Source: Yersinia mollaretii ATCC 43969
GTDB taxonomy: Bacteria; Pseudomonadota; Gammaproteobacteria; Enterobacterales; Enterobacteriaceae
Reading direction: 5' to 3'
Assembly: GCF_013282725.1 (NCBI RefSeq)
Contig: NZ_CP054043.1
Location: 1,426,001-1,490,000, forward strand
DNA length: 64,000 nt
Positions 37,613 to 47,391 of the stretch are shown here, piece by piece. Made by a program: the position numbers and the translations under genes. Numbering within the stretch: position 1 is the stretch's first letter; each line of letters starts with the position of its first letter. The notes beneath the pieces were generated by a model. The model did no database searches, was not told the DNA's origin, and saw only the letters and a program-made list of their open reading frames with translations.

Positions 37613-39043
37613 ATGCGGGTACTACACGTATGTTCTGAGCTATTTCCTTTGCTAAAAACAGGGGGATTGGCTGACGTTGTTGGTGCTTTACCTGCCGCCC
37701 AAATTGCTGAGGGGGCGGATGTGCGGGTCATGCTGCCCGCCTTCCCTGACTTGCGTCGCGGCATACCGGATACGGTGTTAGTGAGGGAGATTGATACCTT
37801 TGCGGGTCGGGTTTCATTACGTTACGGCCACTATCAGGGCATTGGTATCTATCTGATTGATGCCCCCGGTCTCTATGATCGCGCGGGCAGCCCCTATCAC
37901 GATCAGTCGTTACATGCTTATTCCGATAACTATCGCCGCTTTGCCTTGCTGGGATGGATGGCTTGTGAGTTGGCTTGCGGACTGGATGGCTACTGGCGTC
38001 CGGAGGTGGTACATGCCCACGATTGGCACGCCGGATTAGCCTGCGCTTATCTGGCGGCACGTGGCCGCCCGGCACGCTCGGTCTTTACCGTCCATAATTT
38101 AGCCTACCAAGGGCTATTTTCAGGAAGTCACTTGGCTGAGTTACAACTGCCTGCGGCATTTTTACAAATGTATGGGCTAGAGTTCTACGGCCAAATCTCC
38201 TATCTGAAGGCGGGGCTGTTCTTTGCTGATCATGTCACGACGGTCAGCCCGACCTATGCCAAGGAGATTACCCAGCCAGCGTTTGGCTATGGGATGGAAG
38301 GATTATTGCAAGAGCGTGCCAGTCAGGGGAGATTGACGGGGATACTCAACGGGGTAGACGGTGATATTTGGAACCCACAAACCGACACCCTACTGCATGC
38401 CCGTTATGACGCGGAGAACCTGCAAAAGAAAGCGGTGAACAAGGTGCATCTGCAAACCGCCATGGGGTTGGAGGTGACGGACAAGCGACCTATTTTTGCC
38501 GTGGTCAGCCGATTGACCGCGCAAAAAGGGTTGGATTTAGTGCTGGAAGCTCTACCCGAATTACTGCAATTAGGGGGGCAACTGGCGGTTCTTGGGGCAG
38601 GGGATGCGATTCTACAAGAGGAATTTTTGGCGGCCGCAGCAGACTACTCCGGTCAGGTTGGGGTGCAAATTGGTTATCATGAGGCATTTTCTCACCGAAT
38701 CATTGCCGGTGCGGATGTGATTCTGGTGCCGAGCCGTTTTGAACCCTGTGGACTCACGCAATTGTATGGTTTGAAATATGGCACTTTGCCACTGGTCCGG
38801 CACACGGGCGGGCTGGCAGATACCGTGGTGGATTGTGCGCTGGAAAATCTGGCAGATGGCAGCGCCTCGGGATTTGTGTTTGATGAATGCGATGCGCAGG
38901 CATTGGTACGGGCAATACGCCGTGCTTTTGTATTGTGGAGCCGACCAAAACATTGGCGTCATGTCCAGCGCCATGCCATGGGGTTGGACTTTGGTTGGCA
39001 AGTCGCAGCGGCAGAGTATCTGTCACTTTATCGGCGTCTTTAG
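37613..39043 (+). CDS. glgA: Glycogen synthase
   Basis: 476 residues from ATG 37613, with TTAGGAG upstream; the in-frame ATG at 37580 is not needed. It is a GT5 GT-B enzyme that extends alpha-1,4 chains from ADP-glucose. The ADP-glucose motif KTGG is in [13 protein letters not shown], and the C-terminal half has [14 protein letters not shown] and [19 protein letters not shown]. coli GlgA is 477 residues. Separated from glgC by a repeat-containing 245-bp gap. Confidence 0.96.
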   Translation: MRVLHVCSELFPLLKTGGLADVVGALPAAQIAEGADVRVMLPAFPDLRRGIPDTVLVREIDTFAGRVSLRYGHYQGIGIYLIDAPGLYDRAGSPYHDQSLHAYSDNYRRFALLGWMACELACGLDGYWRPEVVHAHDWHAGLACAYLAARGRPARSVFTVHNLAYQGLFSGSHLAELQLPAAFLQMYGLEFYGQISYLKAGLFFADHVTTVSPTYAKEITQPAFGYGMEGLLQERASQGRLTGILNGVDGDIWNPQTDTLLHARYDAENLQKKAVNKVHLQTAMGLEVTDKRPIFAVVSRLTAQKGLDLVLEALPELLQLGGQLAVLGAGDAILQEEFLAAAADYSGQVGVQIGYHEAFSHRIIAGADVILVPSRFEPCGLTQLYGLKYGTLPLVRHTGGLADTVVDCALENLADGSASGFVFDECDAQALVRAIRRAFVLWSRPKHWRHVQRHAMGLDFGWQVAAAEYLSLYRRL

Positions 39044-39075
39044 TTGCTGATTGGTTAGAAATACGATGGCTTGTT

Positions 39076-39200
39076 TACCCTAAATAATTCAAGTTGCGGG
39101 AAGGCGGCAACTGAGCGAATCCCGGTGAGTTGGCACCAGTCAATGATTCGGGTGAACGAAAGCAGCCAACGAACATGCAGCTTGAAGTATGACGGGGATA
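39076..39200. repeat. ERIC element between glgA and glgP
   Basis: About 125 bp from TACCCTAAATAATTCAAG to CTTGAAGTATGACGGGGATA, with complementary ends (CAAGTTGC / GCAGCTTG) and a GCGAATCCCGGTGAGTT centre. It is the same family as the copy at 60981-61090 in opposite orientation. It lies in the operon spacer just before glgP and will form a hairpin in the mRNA. Confidence 0.85.
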
Positions 39201-39223
39201 ACCACGAACTTGGGAAAACCGCT

Positions 39224-41671
39224 ATGACATCACCGTTCAGTTATACCTCTCCCATTGTCAGTGTGGATGCACTGAAGCACTCCATTGCCTATAAACTGAT
39301 GTTTATTGTTGGCAAAGACCCCACCATTGCGACTCAGCACGATTGGCTGAACGCGACGCTATTTACGGTTCGTGACCGCATGGTGGAGCGCTGGCTGCGC
39401 TCTAACCGCGCACAGCTATCACAAGATGTCCGGCAGGTTTATTATCTGTCGATGGAATTTTTATTGGGCAGAACGCTCTCTAACGCACTGTTATCAATGG
39501 GGATTTATGAAGATCTCGAACAGGCGTTGGATGAGATGGGCCTCAATTTGTCCGAGCTGTTACAAGAAGAGAATGACCCCGGTTTAGGGAATGGCGGGCT
39601 GGGTCGTCTGGCGGCCTGCTTCCTAGACTCGCTAGCCACACTGGCGCTGCCGGGGCGCGGTTACGGCATTCGCTACGAATATGGCATGTTCAGCCAGAAA
39701 ATAGTCAACGGCCAACAGATGGAGTCGCCGGATAACTGGCTAGAGTACGGCAATGCTTGGGAGTTCCCACGGCACAATACCCGCTATAAAGTGCGGTTTG
39801 GTGGGCGTATTCAGCAAGAGGGCAGTAAAACTCGCTGGCTGGAGACAGAAGAGATCCTCGCCTGTGCGTATGATCAAATCATTCCCGGTTTTGATACTGA
39901 TGCCACCAATACACTGCGTTTATGGTCTGCGCAGGCCAGTAATGAGATCAATCTGGGGAAATTCAATCAAGGCGATTACTTCGCGGCGGTTGAAGATAAA
40001 AACCATTCAGAAAACGTATCGCGGGTGCTCTATCCCGATGACTCAACCTATTCCGGGCGCGAACTGCGTTTGCGGCAGGAGTACTTTTTAGTTTCAGCCA
40101 CGGTGCAGGATATCCTCAATCGCCACTGGACCATGCACCAGACGTTCGACAATCTGGCCGACAAGATTGCCATTCACCTGAATGATACCCATCCAGTGCT
40201 TTCTATCCCTGAAATGATGCGTCTGTTGATCGACGAGCATAAATTTAGCTGGATGGATGCATGGGATGTGGTGCAGCAAGTTTTCTCCTACACCAACCAC
40301 ACATTAATGACTGAGGCGCTGGAAACTTGGCCAATCGATATGATCGGCAAAATCCTGCCACGGCATCTGCAAATTATCTTTGATATCAATGACCACTTCC
40401 TCAAGCTGGTGCAGGAGCAGTATCCGAACGAACCCGAACTGTTACCCCGCGTCTCGATCATTGACGAGAACCATGGCCGACAAGTGCGCATGGCTTGGCT
40501 GGCGGTGATTGCCAGCCATAAAGTGAATGGCGTCTCTGCCCTGCACTCTGAGCTGATGGTGCAGTCGCTGTTTGCTGATTTTGCCCGCATCTTCCCTAAC
40601 CGCTTCTGCAATAAAACCAATGGCGTCACACCTCGGCGCTGGCTGGCGCTGGCTAACCGACCCTTGGCGGCAGTCTTGGATGACAGTATCGGCCATAACT
40701 GGCGCACTGATCTGAGCCAACTCAGTGAACTGGAAAAGAACCTCGATTACCCGAGTTTCTTGCGTGCGTTACAAAAAGCCAAGCTGGAGAATAAAAAACG
40801 GCTGGCGATCTATATTGCTCAAAAACTCAATATTGTCGTCGATCCGACGGCGCTGTTTGATGTCCAAATCAAGCGCATCCATGAGTACAAACGGCAATTA
40901 TTGAATGTGCTGCATGTGATCACCCGCTACAACCGCATTCTCGACGCGCCCGACGAAAAATGGGTGCCACGGGTGGTGATTTTTGCCGGTAAAGCGGCTT
41001 CGGCCTATTACAATGCGAAGCAAATTATTCGTCTGATCAATGATGTGGCGAAAGTGATCAACAATGATCCAAGGATCAATAATCTGCTGAAAGTGGTGTT
41101 TATCCCGAACTACAGTGTCAGTTTGGCGCAGTTGATTATTCCGGCGGCGGATCTCTCTGAGCAAATTTCACTGGCGGGCACCGAGGCATCGGGGACCAGT
41201 AACATGAAGTTTGCGCTGAACGGGGCGCTGACCATTGGCACACTGGATGGGGCGAACGTCGAGATGCGCGAACATGTGGGCGAAGATAATATCTTTATCT
41301 TTGGCAACACCACCGAGCAGGTCGAGGAGCTGCGTAACAGTGGCTATAACCCACGGAAATATTACGATGAAGATCCAGAACTGCATCTGGCCCTGACGCA
41401 GATTGCTACTGGTGTCTTCAGCCCGGAGGAGCCTCAGCGCTACACCAGCTTGTTTGATTCGCTGGTTAATTTGGGTGATCACTATCAGTTGCTGGCAGAT
41501 TATCGCAGCTATGTAGACACGCAGGATAAAGTCGATGCGCTTTATCAACGCCCTGATGAGTGGACGCAAAAAACCTTACTTAACATTGCCAATATGGGCT
41601 ATTTCTCTTCAGATCGGACGATTCAAGAGTACGCCGATGAGATTTGGGGGATTAAACCCATCCGGCTGTAG
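39224..41671 (+). CDS. glgP: Glycogen phosphorylase
   Basis: 815 residues from ATG 39224 ([10 protein letters not shown]), the exact length of E. coli GlgP; the frame is open through the ERIC upstream, but those residues are not coding. It releases glucose-1-phosphate from glycogen ends. GT35 landmarks are [44 protein letters not shown] and the pyridoxal-phosphate site [20 protein letters not shown]. Last gene of the operon. Confidence 0.96.
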   Translation: MTSPFSYTSPIVSVDALKHSIAYKLMFIVGKDPTIATQHDWLNATLFTVRDRMVERWLRSNRAQLSQDVRQVYYLSMEFLLGRTLSNALLSMGIYEDLEQALDEMGLNLSELLQEENDPGLGNGGLGRLAACFLDSLATLALPGRGYGIRYEYGMFSQKIVNGQQMESPDNWLEYGNAWEFPRHNTRYKVRFGGRIQQEGSKTRWLETEEILACAYDQIIPGFDTDATNTLRLWSAQASNEINLGKFNQGDYFAAVEDKNHSENVSRVLYPDDSTYSGRELRLRQEYFLVSATVQDILNRHWTMHQTFDNLADKIAIHLNDTHPVLSIPEMMRLLIDEHKFSWMDAWDVVQQVFSYTNHTLMTEALETWPIDMIGKILPRHLQIIFDINDHFLKLVQEQYPNEPELLPRVSIIDENHGRQVRMAWLAVIASHKVNGVSALHSELMVQSLFADFARIFPNRFCNKTNGVTPRRWLALANRPLAAVLDDSIGHNWRTDLSQLSELEKNLDYPSFLRALQKAKLENKKRLAIYIAQKLNIVVDPTALFDVQIKRIHEYKRQLLNVLHVITRYNRILDAPDEKWVPRVVIFAGKAASAYYNAKQIIRLINDVAKVINNDPRINNLLKVVFIPNYSVSLAQLIIPAADLSEQISLAGTEASGTSNMKFALNGALTIGTLDGANVEMREHVGEDNIFIFGNTTEQVEELRNSGYNPRKYYDEDPELHLALTQIATGVFSPEEPQRYTSLFDSLVNLGDHYQLLADYRSYVDTQDKVDALYQRPDEWTQKTLLNIANMGYFSSDRTIQEYADEIWGIKPIRL

Positions 41672-41724
41672 TGTTATCCTTTGGCCAGTTATTTACTGAA
41701 CAAATTATTTACTTAGCAAATAAC

Positions 41725-41765
41725 AAAAACCCTCTTCACCGTTGATGGTCGAAGAGGGTTTTTTT
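41725..41765. terminator. Terminator between glgP and glpD
   Basis: AAAAACCCTCTTC pairs with GAAGAGGGTTTTT around a 13-nt loop, with A's on the left and T's on the right. It can act on both converging genes. Confidence 0.9.
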
Positions 41766-41798
41766 GAAGCTAAAAGAGCATCAATGTCGAGTTGGCGA

Positions 41799-43313
41799 TC
41801 AGGAAACCAGCGAGAGTGTCTGCTGTTTCTTGCCCTGTTCTGCGGCTAACCATTCAGCGACACGCTGTTTTTGTGCTTCATCCAAGGTCATACCCAGCTT
41901 GGTGCGACGCCAGATGGCATCATCCAGCTCGACTACCCACTCTTTCTCGACCAAATAGCGCAATTCAGCTTCGTACAAGCCATGGCCGAAGTGTTCACCT
42001 AACTCTTCAATACACGTTGAATTAGCCAAAATCAGCTCGCTATGGCTACCATAAGTGCGGGTATAGCGGCGGGCCAGCGCTTCAGGTAGCCAGTTATAAC
42101 GGTGGCGCAACTGCACGGTGTAGGTATCACGGTTGCCGCCAATATCGCCACCCGGCAGTGCGCCAGTTTTGGTCCACGCTGGGCCAACATTCGGATAGTA
42201 AGCGGAGAGTTTTTCCAGCGCGTGCTCTGCTAGTTTGCGATAGGTAGTCAGCTTGCCGCCGAAGACTGACAGCAGCGGCGCTTTGCCATTTTCGTCAGCC
42301 ACATCCAGTGTGTAATCGCGGGTCACGGCTTGCGGCGCATCGGATTCGTCGTCACACAACGGGCGGACACCGGAGTAAGTCCAGACGATATCGTCGCGGT
42401 CCAACTGCTTCTTAAAGTGGTCGTTATAGACTTTCAGCAGATAAGCAATTTCCTGATCGTCAATTTTCACCTCTTTTGGATCGCCGTGATATTCCACGTC
42501 AGTGGTGCCGATGATGGAGTATTCATCCAACCAAGGAATGACAAAAACAATGCGATTATCTTCGTTTTGCAGAATATAGGCTTGCGGCTGGTTATGAACC
42601 CGTGGAACCACAATATGGCTACCTTTGATCAAGCGGATACCATAAGGCGATTTGAGTTTCAGGCCATCGTCGAAGAACTGTTTCACCCATGGGCCAGTGG
42701 CATTCACCAAACCTTTGGCGCGCCAAGTAAAGGTTTTGCCGGTATTGACGTCCACGGCTTCAACCATCCATAAACCTTGCTCGCGCCATGCGCGGGTCAC
42801 TTTGGTGCGGGTTAAAACTTCACCGCCACGCCCGACCACTTCCTGCGCATTCAGTACCACCAGGCGGGCATCATCGACCCAGCAGTCGGAATATTCGAAA
42901 CCGCGCACCAGTTCGGGTTTCAATACTGACTCTGGCCCAAACCGCAACCCTTTACTGGCAGGTAAGGTGGTGCGTTTACCCAAATGGTCGTACAGGAACA
43001 GGCCCGCGCGAATCATCCAAGCTGGGCGCAAATGGGGCTGATGTGGCAGGCGGAAGCGCATTGGGAAGGCGATATGGGGGGCCAGTCTTAGCAGCACCTC
43101 ACGTTCGGCCAGCGCTTCACTGACCAAACGGAATTCGTAGTGCTCCAGATAGCGCAGGCCACCGTGGATAAGTTTGGAGCTGGCGGAAGAGGTCGCACAG
43201 GCCAAATCTTGTGCTTCCAGCAGCAGTACGGACAGGCCACGCCCTGCAGCGTCAGCAGCGATACCGGCACCATTAATGCCGCCACCGATCACGATCAAGT
43301 CTTTGGTTTCCAT
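41799..43313 (-). CDS. glpD: Aerobic glycerol-3-phosphate dehydrogenase
   Basis: 504 residues from ATG 43313, preceded by GAGGAAGGAAGC; an upstream in-frame start at 43397 is rejected. It is an FAD-linked, membrane-peripheral enzyme that oxidises glycerol-3-phosphate to dihydroxyacetone phosphate and feeds electrons to quinone. FAD motif DLIVIGGGINGAGIAADAAGRG is at the N-terminus; SSKLIHGGLRYLE and the C-terminal VSVFGGKLTTYRKLAE-type stretch are family features. It is probably repressed by GlpR through the site at 43348. Confidence 0.96.
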   Translation of the reverse strand: METKDLIVIGGGINGAGIAADAAGRGLSVLLLEAQDLACATSSASSKLIHGGLRYLEHYEFRLVSEALAEREVLLRLAPHIAFPMRFRLPHQPHLRPAWMIRAGLFLYDHLGKRTTLPASKGLRFGPESVLKPELVRGFEYSDCWVDDARLVVLNAQEVVGRGGEVLTRTKVTRAWREQGLWMVEAVDVNTGKTFTWRAKGLVNATGPWVKQFFDDGLKLKSPYGIRLIKGSHIVVPRVHNQPQAYILQNEDNRIVFVIPWLDEYSIIGTTDVEYHGDPKEVKIDDQEIAYLLKVYNDHFKKQLDRDDIVWTYSGVRPLCDDESDAPQAVTRDYTLDVADENGKAPLLSVFGGKLTTYRKLAEHALEKLSAYYPNVGPAWTKTGALPGGDIGGNRDTYTVQLRHRYNWLPEALARRYTRTYGSHSELILANSTCIEELGEHFGHGLYEAELRYLVEKEWVVELDDAIWRRTKLGMTLDEAQKQRVAEWLAAEQGKKQQTLSLVS

Positions 43314-43347
43314 GCTTCCTTCCTCCAGATGTTCGAAACAGCTCTTT

Positions 43348-43367
43348 AATGTTCGTTTTCGCTCATG
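43348..43367. promoter_or_regulatory. Candidate GlpR operator before glpD
   Basis: AATGTTCGTTTTCGCTCATG fits the GlpR pattern (ATGTTCG...CGA.CAT) with two mismatches. A second half-site ATGTTCGAAACA lies at about 43329. It is 35-54 bp upstream of the glpD start. Confidence 0.55.
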
Positions 43368-43468
43368 ATTGTAATCAAAAACCCACAAACAAGCCAAGAG
43401 TTAACCAAAAAAAAACATTCACGCGTGATGGAGGTAACAGTTTTGTTATCAGGATGTGGGGGGAATTG

Positions 43469-44197
43469 GATCGGGTTTCGATTATTAGAGCAGATCGGAT
43501 CTAGTTTCGGTTGATAGTCGTTCAGGTGATTGGTTCGGTTGTTGGAGTAGACCAGACCGGATCTGGTTTCGGTTGATAATCGTTTAGGTGATTGATTCGG
43601 TTGTTAGAACAGACCAGACCGGATCAGGTTTCGGTTGATAGTCGCTCGGTGTTCACCTGATCTCTGTAGCCTCAACCGAGTCGGGCCGCAAGGCGGCGGC
43701 CCAACACCCGCGCCTTGCGCGAAATATTGCCCTGCGGGTAAACCTCCCACGTCTTTCGGGCTGACGAGCCAGCGCGATTCGCATCCATGCTCAAGCGCGC
43801 TTTTCGCGGGCGTCCTGCCCGCTCACTCTACCCTCCATCCTCGTCGGCAATATTCCTGATTGCGCTTAACATCAAAAGCCAAAAAACCGTGGTTTTGACC
43901 TTGGTGTTAAAAGCACATTTGAGCTGCCGAGTGAAGAGAGAAGGTAGGACGCGAGGCATGGATGCCGAGCGAGCCGTGCTTGAGCAGGAGCGAATCACGG
44001 CGGTCCGTCAGCCGGAACGATGATTGAGGGGACCCACGAAGTGGGCAAGCGATACGTGCGCTAGCGCAGGGGTTCCAAGGGGGTTACGCGCTTGTAACCC
44101 CATTGGCGGTTGAGGCATCGGAGGCAAAGTGAGCACTGATCTCATGTCAACCGAACCAATCACCTGAACGAATATCAACCGAAACCAAAACTAAACT
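43469..44197. repeat. 62-bp tandem repeats with distant inverted copy (glpD-glpR spacer)
   Basis: Direct repeats start at 43497, 43559 and 43621 (GGATCTAGTTTCGGTTGA-type starts), an exact 62-bp period, with a decayed unit before them at 43469. An inverted copy of the unit (CAACCGAACCAATCACCTGA and CATATCAACCGAAACC-like) lies at 44146-44190 just before the glpR stop. GCCTCAACC at 43669 also has its complement GGTTGAGGC at 44107. The inner 400 bp are GC-rich and rich in smaller dyads. No gene is supported inside. It looks like a composite non-coding repeat element. Confidence 0.75.
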
Positions 44198-44198
44198 G

Positions 44199-44957
44199 TT
44201 AACAAAGCTCCAGTTGAACATCATGCTGCTCAATAATCTTCATCACACTGGCGGGCGGCATCTGATCCGTAAACAGATAATCAATCAAATTCATGTTCCC
44301 CAAATTCACCATCGCGTTACGGCCAAACTTGGAGTGGTCGGTCACTAGCATCACACAACGGGAGTTTTCGATAATCGCCCGTTTAGTGCGCACTTCATGG
44401 TAATCAAACTCTAACAGTGAGCCGTCCATATCGATGCCGCTGATACCGAGGATGCCGTAATCCAGACGGAACTGGGAGATGAAATCCAGTGTGGCTTCGC
44501 CAATAATCCCACCGTCGCGGGTGCGGACTTCACCGCCGGCCAAAATTAGGCGGAAATCCTCTTTGGCGGTCAACAAGGTGGCTACGTTAAGATTGTTCGT
44601 CACCACCCGCAGACCTTTATGGTTCATCAGGGCGTGTGCAACCGCTTCTGGCGTAGTGCCGATATCGATAAACAGTGTCGCCCCATCGGGGATCTGACTG
44701 GCAACACGTTGTGCAATACGGGCCTTTTCTTCAGACCACATCACTTTGCGATCATTATAAGCGGCGTTAACCGAACTGGACGGCAGTGCTGCTCCACCAT
44801 GATGACGGTGAATCTTGTTTTGGTCCGCCAAATCATTCAAATCGCGGCGGATGGTTTGTGGGCTAACGGTAAAATGCTCCACTAACTCTTCAGTACTGAC
44901 GTAGCCTTGTTGGCGAACCAATTCAATAATCGCATCATGCCGCTGCGTTTGCTTCAC
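44199..44957 (-). CDS. glpR: glp regulon repressor (DeoR family)
   Basis: 252 residues. The N-terminal DeoR helix-turn-helix is QRHDAIIELVRQQGYVSTEELVEHFTVSPQTIRRDLNDL; the sugar-phosphate sensor domain has TLFIDIGTTPEAVAHAL and LILAGGEVR. It represses glp genes in the absence of glycerol-3-phosphate. It precedes on the left a repeat-filled spacer and lies downstream of nothing else on its strand but follows glpE-glpG in the order glpE, glpG, glpR. Confidence 0.95.
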   Translation of the reverse strand: MKQTQRHDAIIELVRQQGYVSTEELVEHFTVSPQTIRRDLNDLADQNKIHRHHGGAALPSSSVNAAYNDRKVMWSEEKARIAQRVASQIPDGATLFIDIGTTPEAVAHALMNHKGLRVVTNNLNVATLLTAKEDFRLILAGGEVRTRDGGIIGEATLDFISQFRLDYGILGISGIDMDGSLLEFDYHEVRTKRAIIENSRCVMLVTDHSKFGRNAMVNLGNMNLIDYLFTDQMPPASVMKIIEQHDVQLELC

Positions 44958-44992
44958 GATAATCCCCTAATGCGTCTGGTTGTGCCAGACAG

Positions 44993-45829
44993 TTATTGTG
45001 CGGTTCTTACGCTGCTGCGCGTATCCCAGAATGCCATTAATAGCCCAATAATCAAACCTGAGACATGAGCGGCATTGGCAATCGACAAACCTAACATATC
45101 GAAATATCCGGCAACCAGCCAGAGAACAGAAAAAGCCATCAAGCCACGGGGGAGCGAGATACCGCGTTCGGGTGCGCGCTCGCCAGTCAGCCAGACATAG
45201 CCCATTAAGGCATAGACCACGCCGGAAAGACCACCAAAGTTCACGCCGCTAAACAGCGATTGCCCCCAGCCACTGAATAAGGCCGAAACGATAGTTAATA
45301 CCAGCAATTTACCGGTGCCAAGTCGTTTTTCCATCTGCCCACCCAGATACCACCACCACATCAAGTTAAACAGGATATGCAGCAGTGAAAAGTGCAGGAA
45401 GGCAGGGCTGATCCAACGCCAGATTTGCAGATATTGGCTCTCATCGCGGGGCCAAGCGAGCCAAGACATCACCGTGTTATCGCCGAAAATCTGCATCAGT
45501 ATATAGATGGCGATGCACAGCATCATGACACTGAGGGTCAGCGGCCCAGCCTGACTGCGCAGTGTCTGGAGGTAGGAAAAGCGCTGATAGGATAAGTGAG
45601 AGTGCAAATTACCCGACTCCCAGCTCGCCGCTTGATAGCGCGGATTCAGCGGATCGAGCAAAAACTGCTCCAGCTCCTGCTGCACCAGCGATAGTTGCTC
45701 ATCATCGGCTAACCAGATCTCAGCACCCTGAGTATCTGGCCGGACTTCCAGTGCCACATTGCGGGTGGCCATGTAATCAACAAAGGCCTGCGCCAAACGT
45801 AGATTAGATATTGCTATCACACGAATCAT
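44993..45829 (-). CDS. glpG: Rhomboid intramembrane serine protease
   Basis: 278 residues. An N-terminal cytosolic domain (about 1-90) precedes six membrane helices. The [13 protein letters not shown] stretch, catalytic Ser in [15 protein letters not shown] and catalytic His in [13 protein letters not shown] are visible. It cleaves membrane proteins within the bilayer and contributes to membrane protein quality control. Part of glpEGR with glpE upstream and glpR 35 bp downstream. Confidence 0.95.
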   Translation of the reverse strand: MIRVIAISNLRLAQAFVDYMATRNVALEVRPDTQGAEIWLADDEQLSLVQQELEQFLLDPLNPRYQAASWESGNLHSHLSYQRFSYLQTLRSQAGPLTLSVMMLCIAIYILMQIFGDNTVMSWLAWPRDESQYLQIWRWISPAFLHFSLLHILFNLMWWWYLGGQMEKRLGTGKLLVLTIVSALFSGWGQSLFSGVNFGGLSGVVYALMGYVWLTGERAPERGISLPRGLMAFSVLWLVAGYFDMLGLSIANAAHVSGLIIGLLMAFWDTRSSVRTAQ

Positions 45830-45912
45830 ATTTTTTTCATTCTAACGTGAGGTGATAAATCTTATAAATGCGATTAAGTTGCTTAAAAATATCACAATCC
45901 AGCCAGTGTTGG

Positions 45913-46239
45913 CTAACAAGCGCTCACCACCTCTTGTGGATAACTTCTGGTCCAAGCTTCAAAGCCACCGTCAATACTGTAAACCGCTTCAAAACCTTGC
46001 TGGAGCAAATACTGCGCCGCGCCTTTGCTGCTGTTGCCGTGGTAGCACATCACCATCACCGGCTGCTCAAAATCAGTTTGCTGCATAAAGGTATGCAGGC
46101 TGCTATTGGTCAAGTGGAATGCGCTAGGCGCATGGCCTGCTTCGTAACTTTGTGGGTCACGAATATCGACGAGTACCGCGTTATTTTCTTTCAAACGGGT
46201 GTACGCCTGCTCAACACTGATTGTTTCAAACTGTTCCAT
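45913..46239 (-). CDS. glpE: Thiosulfate sulfurtransferase (rhodanese)
   Basis: 108 residues from ATG 46239, exactly the E. coli GlpE length; the frame is open to 46308 but the MEQFETISV start is conserved. A single-domain rhodanese with active-site Cys in [13 protein letters not shown] and the [15 protein letters not shown] motif. It transfers sulfur from thiosulfate to cyanide or thioredoxin in vitro. First gene of glpEGR. Confidence 0.94.
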   Translation of the reverse strand: MEQFETISVEQAYTRLKENNAVLVDIRDPQSYEAGHAPSAFHLTNSSLHTFMQQTDFEQPVMVMCYHGNSSKGAAQYLLQQGFEAVYSIDGGFEAWTRSYPQEVVSAC

Positions 46240-46432
46240 ACTGTTGTTTGCCTTACAAAATGAACTGACGAAATTGCCTACCAGCTTGAGATTATAATCA
46301 TTTTTCACACAATAAAGACCAGACTAGATGTGATGGTATAGGATGAAGAGTTTATAGTGTTAGGAAGAATGAGGGGGGGGGTAGCACAGGTATTTGGGTA
46401 TGAGAGGGATGAAGGACTTAATTTTAAAAAGA

Positions 46433-46464
46433 GGTCATTCAGTTTACGATTAAACTGAATGACC
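46433..46464 (-). terminator. Terminator of the unknown gene at 46476
   Basis: GGTCATTCAGTTTA pairs perfectly with TAAACTGAATGACC over a 4-nt loop (14-bp stem). On the minus strand it is followed by TCTTTTT, 12 bp past the stop of the preceding gene, so it is a standard rho-independent terminator. Confidence 0.85.
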
Positions 46465-46475
46465 AATGTCTTATT

Positions 46476-47180
46476 TTATTCGGGATATTCTGGATATAAA
46501 GACGGATGTAAGTAAGAACTTTTATTCAGTGGGCCAAAGGTCACCTCAAATTTACCCAGTGATTTTACGTCTGTAATTATTGGTTCAAACTCTATTTTTT
46601 CGTCGCTAAAAAAATGCTTTTCCCAAACTTTATCTGCGAACTCCTCTTCAGGTATCTCATTCATATTTGAAGCATCTGAACTATTTGAAGAGTACGTTTC
46701 GGTCATCAGTTCATTATCATCCCAGTCATAATTTTGGCATTCTTCAAACATAACTTCGTTATTCAAGGTAGTCTCTGGGGTCACCTCTTTGACCGGGTTT
46801 TCTTTATCACTGACTTGTTTATTTGACCCAGCATTAGAATGGCTAATATTTGCATTTGTGAAGTTACTTGTAATAACGCCAGGCTTCGAGGGTGAAGTAT
46901 TTTGAAAGATCCCTTTGAATAAAGATCCTTGTTTATTTAGTGTGCTGTAGTTATCTGATTTTGGCTTGTTTTCTTTATTTTTTATCGTATTGATATTTCC
47001 AGCGTCAGTGATGGAGTTTTTTGAAAGTACACACTGGAGTTCCCCGCCATATCTATTGAGCTTAATGGGAGTGTTTTTAATTGAGTCTATATTGATAGAG
47101 GGATTTAGGTTTTTATTTTCTTTTCCGATGAAATTAGAATTAATTATATACTTAGATGTTGCAATGCATATATTTCTCAT
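46476..47180 (-). CDS. Unknown Asn/Ser-rich disordered protein
   Basis: 234 residues from ATG 47180 (GTGGGAT just upstream); a GTG at 47189 is an alternative. No family is recognised. The sequence is low in hydrophobic residues, rich in Asn, Ser, Lys and Thr in the first 130 residues and acidic after that (EEEFADKVWEKHFFSDEKIEFEPIITD), ending in LHPSLYPEYPE. No signal peptide or membrane helix. It is AT-rich in a GC-richer neighbourhood, has its own terminator and stands alone between glpE and malT, which suggests horizontal gain. Disordered soluble proteins of this kind include secreted effectors, but nothing here proves export. Confidence 0.6.
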   Translation of the reverse strand: MRNICIATSKYIINSNFIGKENKNLNPSINIDSIKNTPIKLNRYGGELQCVLSKNSITDAGNINTIKNKENKPKSDNYSTLNKQGSLFKGIFQNTSPSKPGVITSNFTNANISHSNAGSNKQVSDKENPVKEVTPETTLNNEVMFEECQNYDWDDNELMTETYSSNSSDASNMNEIPEEEFADKVWEKHFFSDEKIEFEPIITDVKSLGKFEVTFGPLNKSSYLHPSLYPEYPE

Positions 47181-47391
47181 ATATCCCACTTTTATTTTAT
47201 TGAATGTCAGCGTGTTATAGTAAAGTGGGATTTAAATAATCGCTTTCAAAAAACGATTATTTTTATTTTCTCAGTATATTAATGTATTTAGCAATTTAAT
47301 TAAGGAATATTTTATTTGATATCAACTACACCAGAAAAATAAATTTATATTTTAACACTGCGGCTGATACCGCAGCATTAAAATAGTTTTG

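Noticed and set aside
39071..39223. A 51-residue N-terminal extension of GlgP
   Set aside because: It is read-through of the ERIC; the ATG at 39224 gives the conserved 815-residue protein.
43497..43682. A CRISPR array
   Set aside because: The whole 62-bp unit repeats with drift and has no unique spacers, and no cas genes are present.
43635..44023. Short open frames inside the glpD-glpR spacer
   Set aside because: They cover repeat units and GC-rich dyads, lack ribosome sites and resemble no protein.
46373..46381. G9 tract as a phase-variation switch
   Set aside because: It is intergenic, more than 90 bp beyond the nearest stop codon, and not in a promoter that I can identify.
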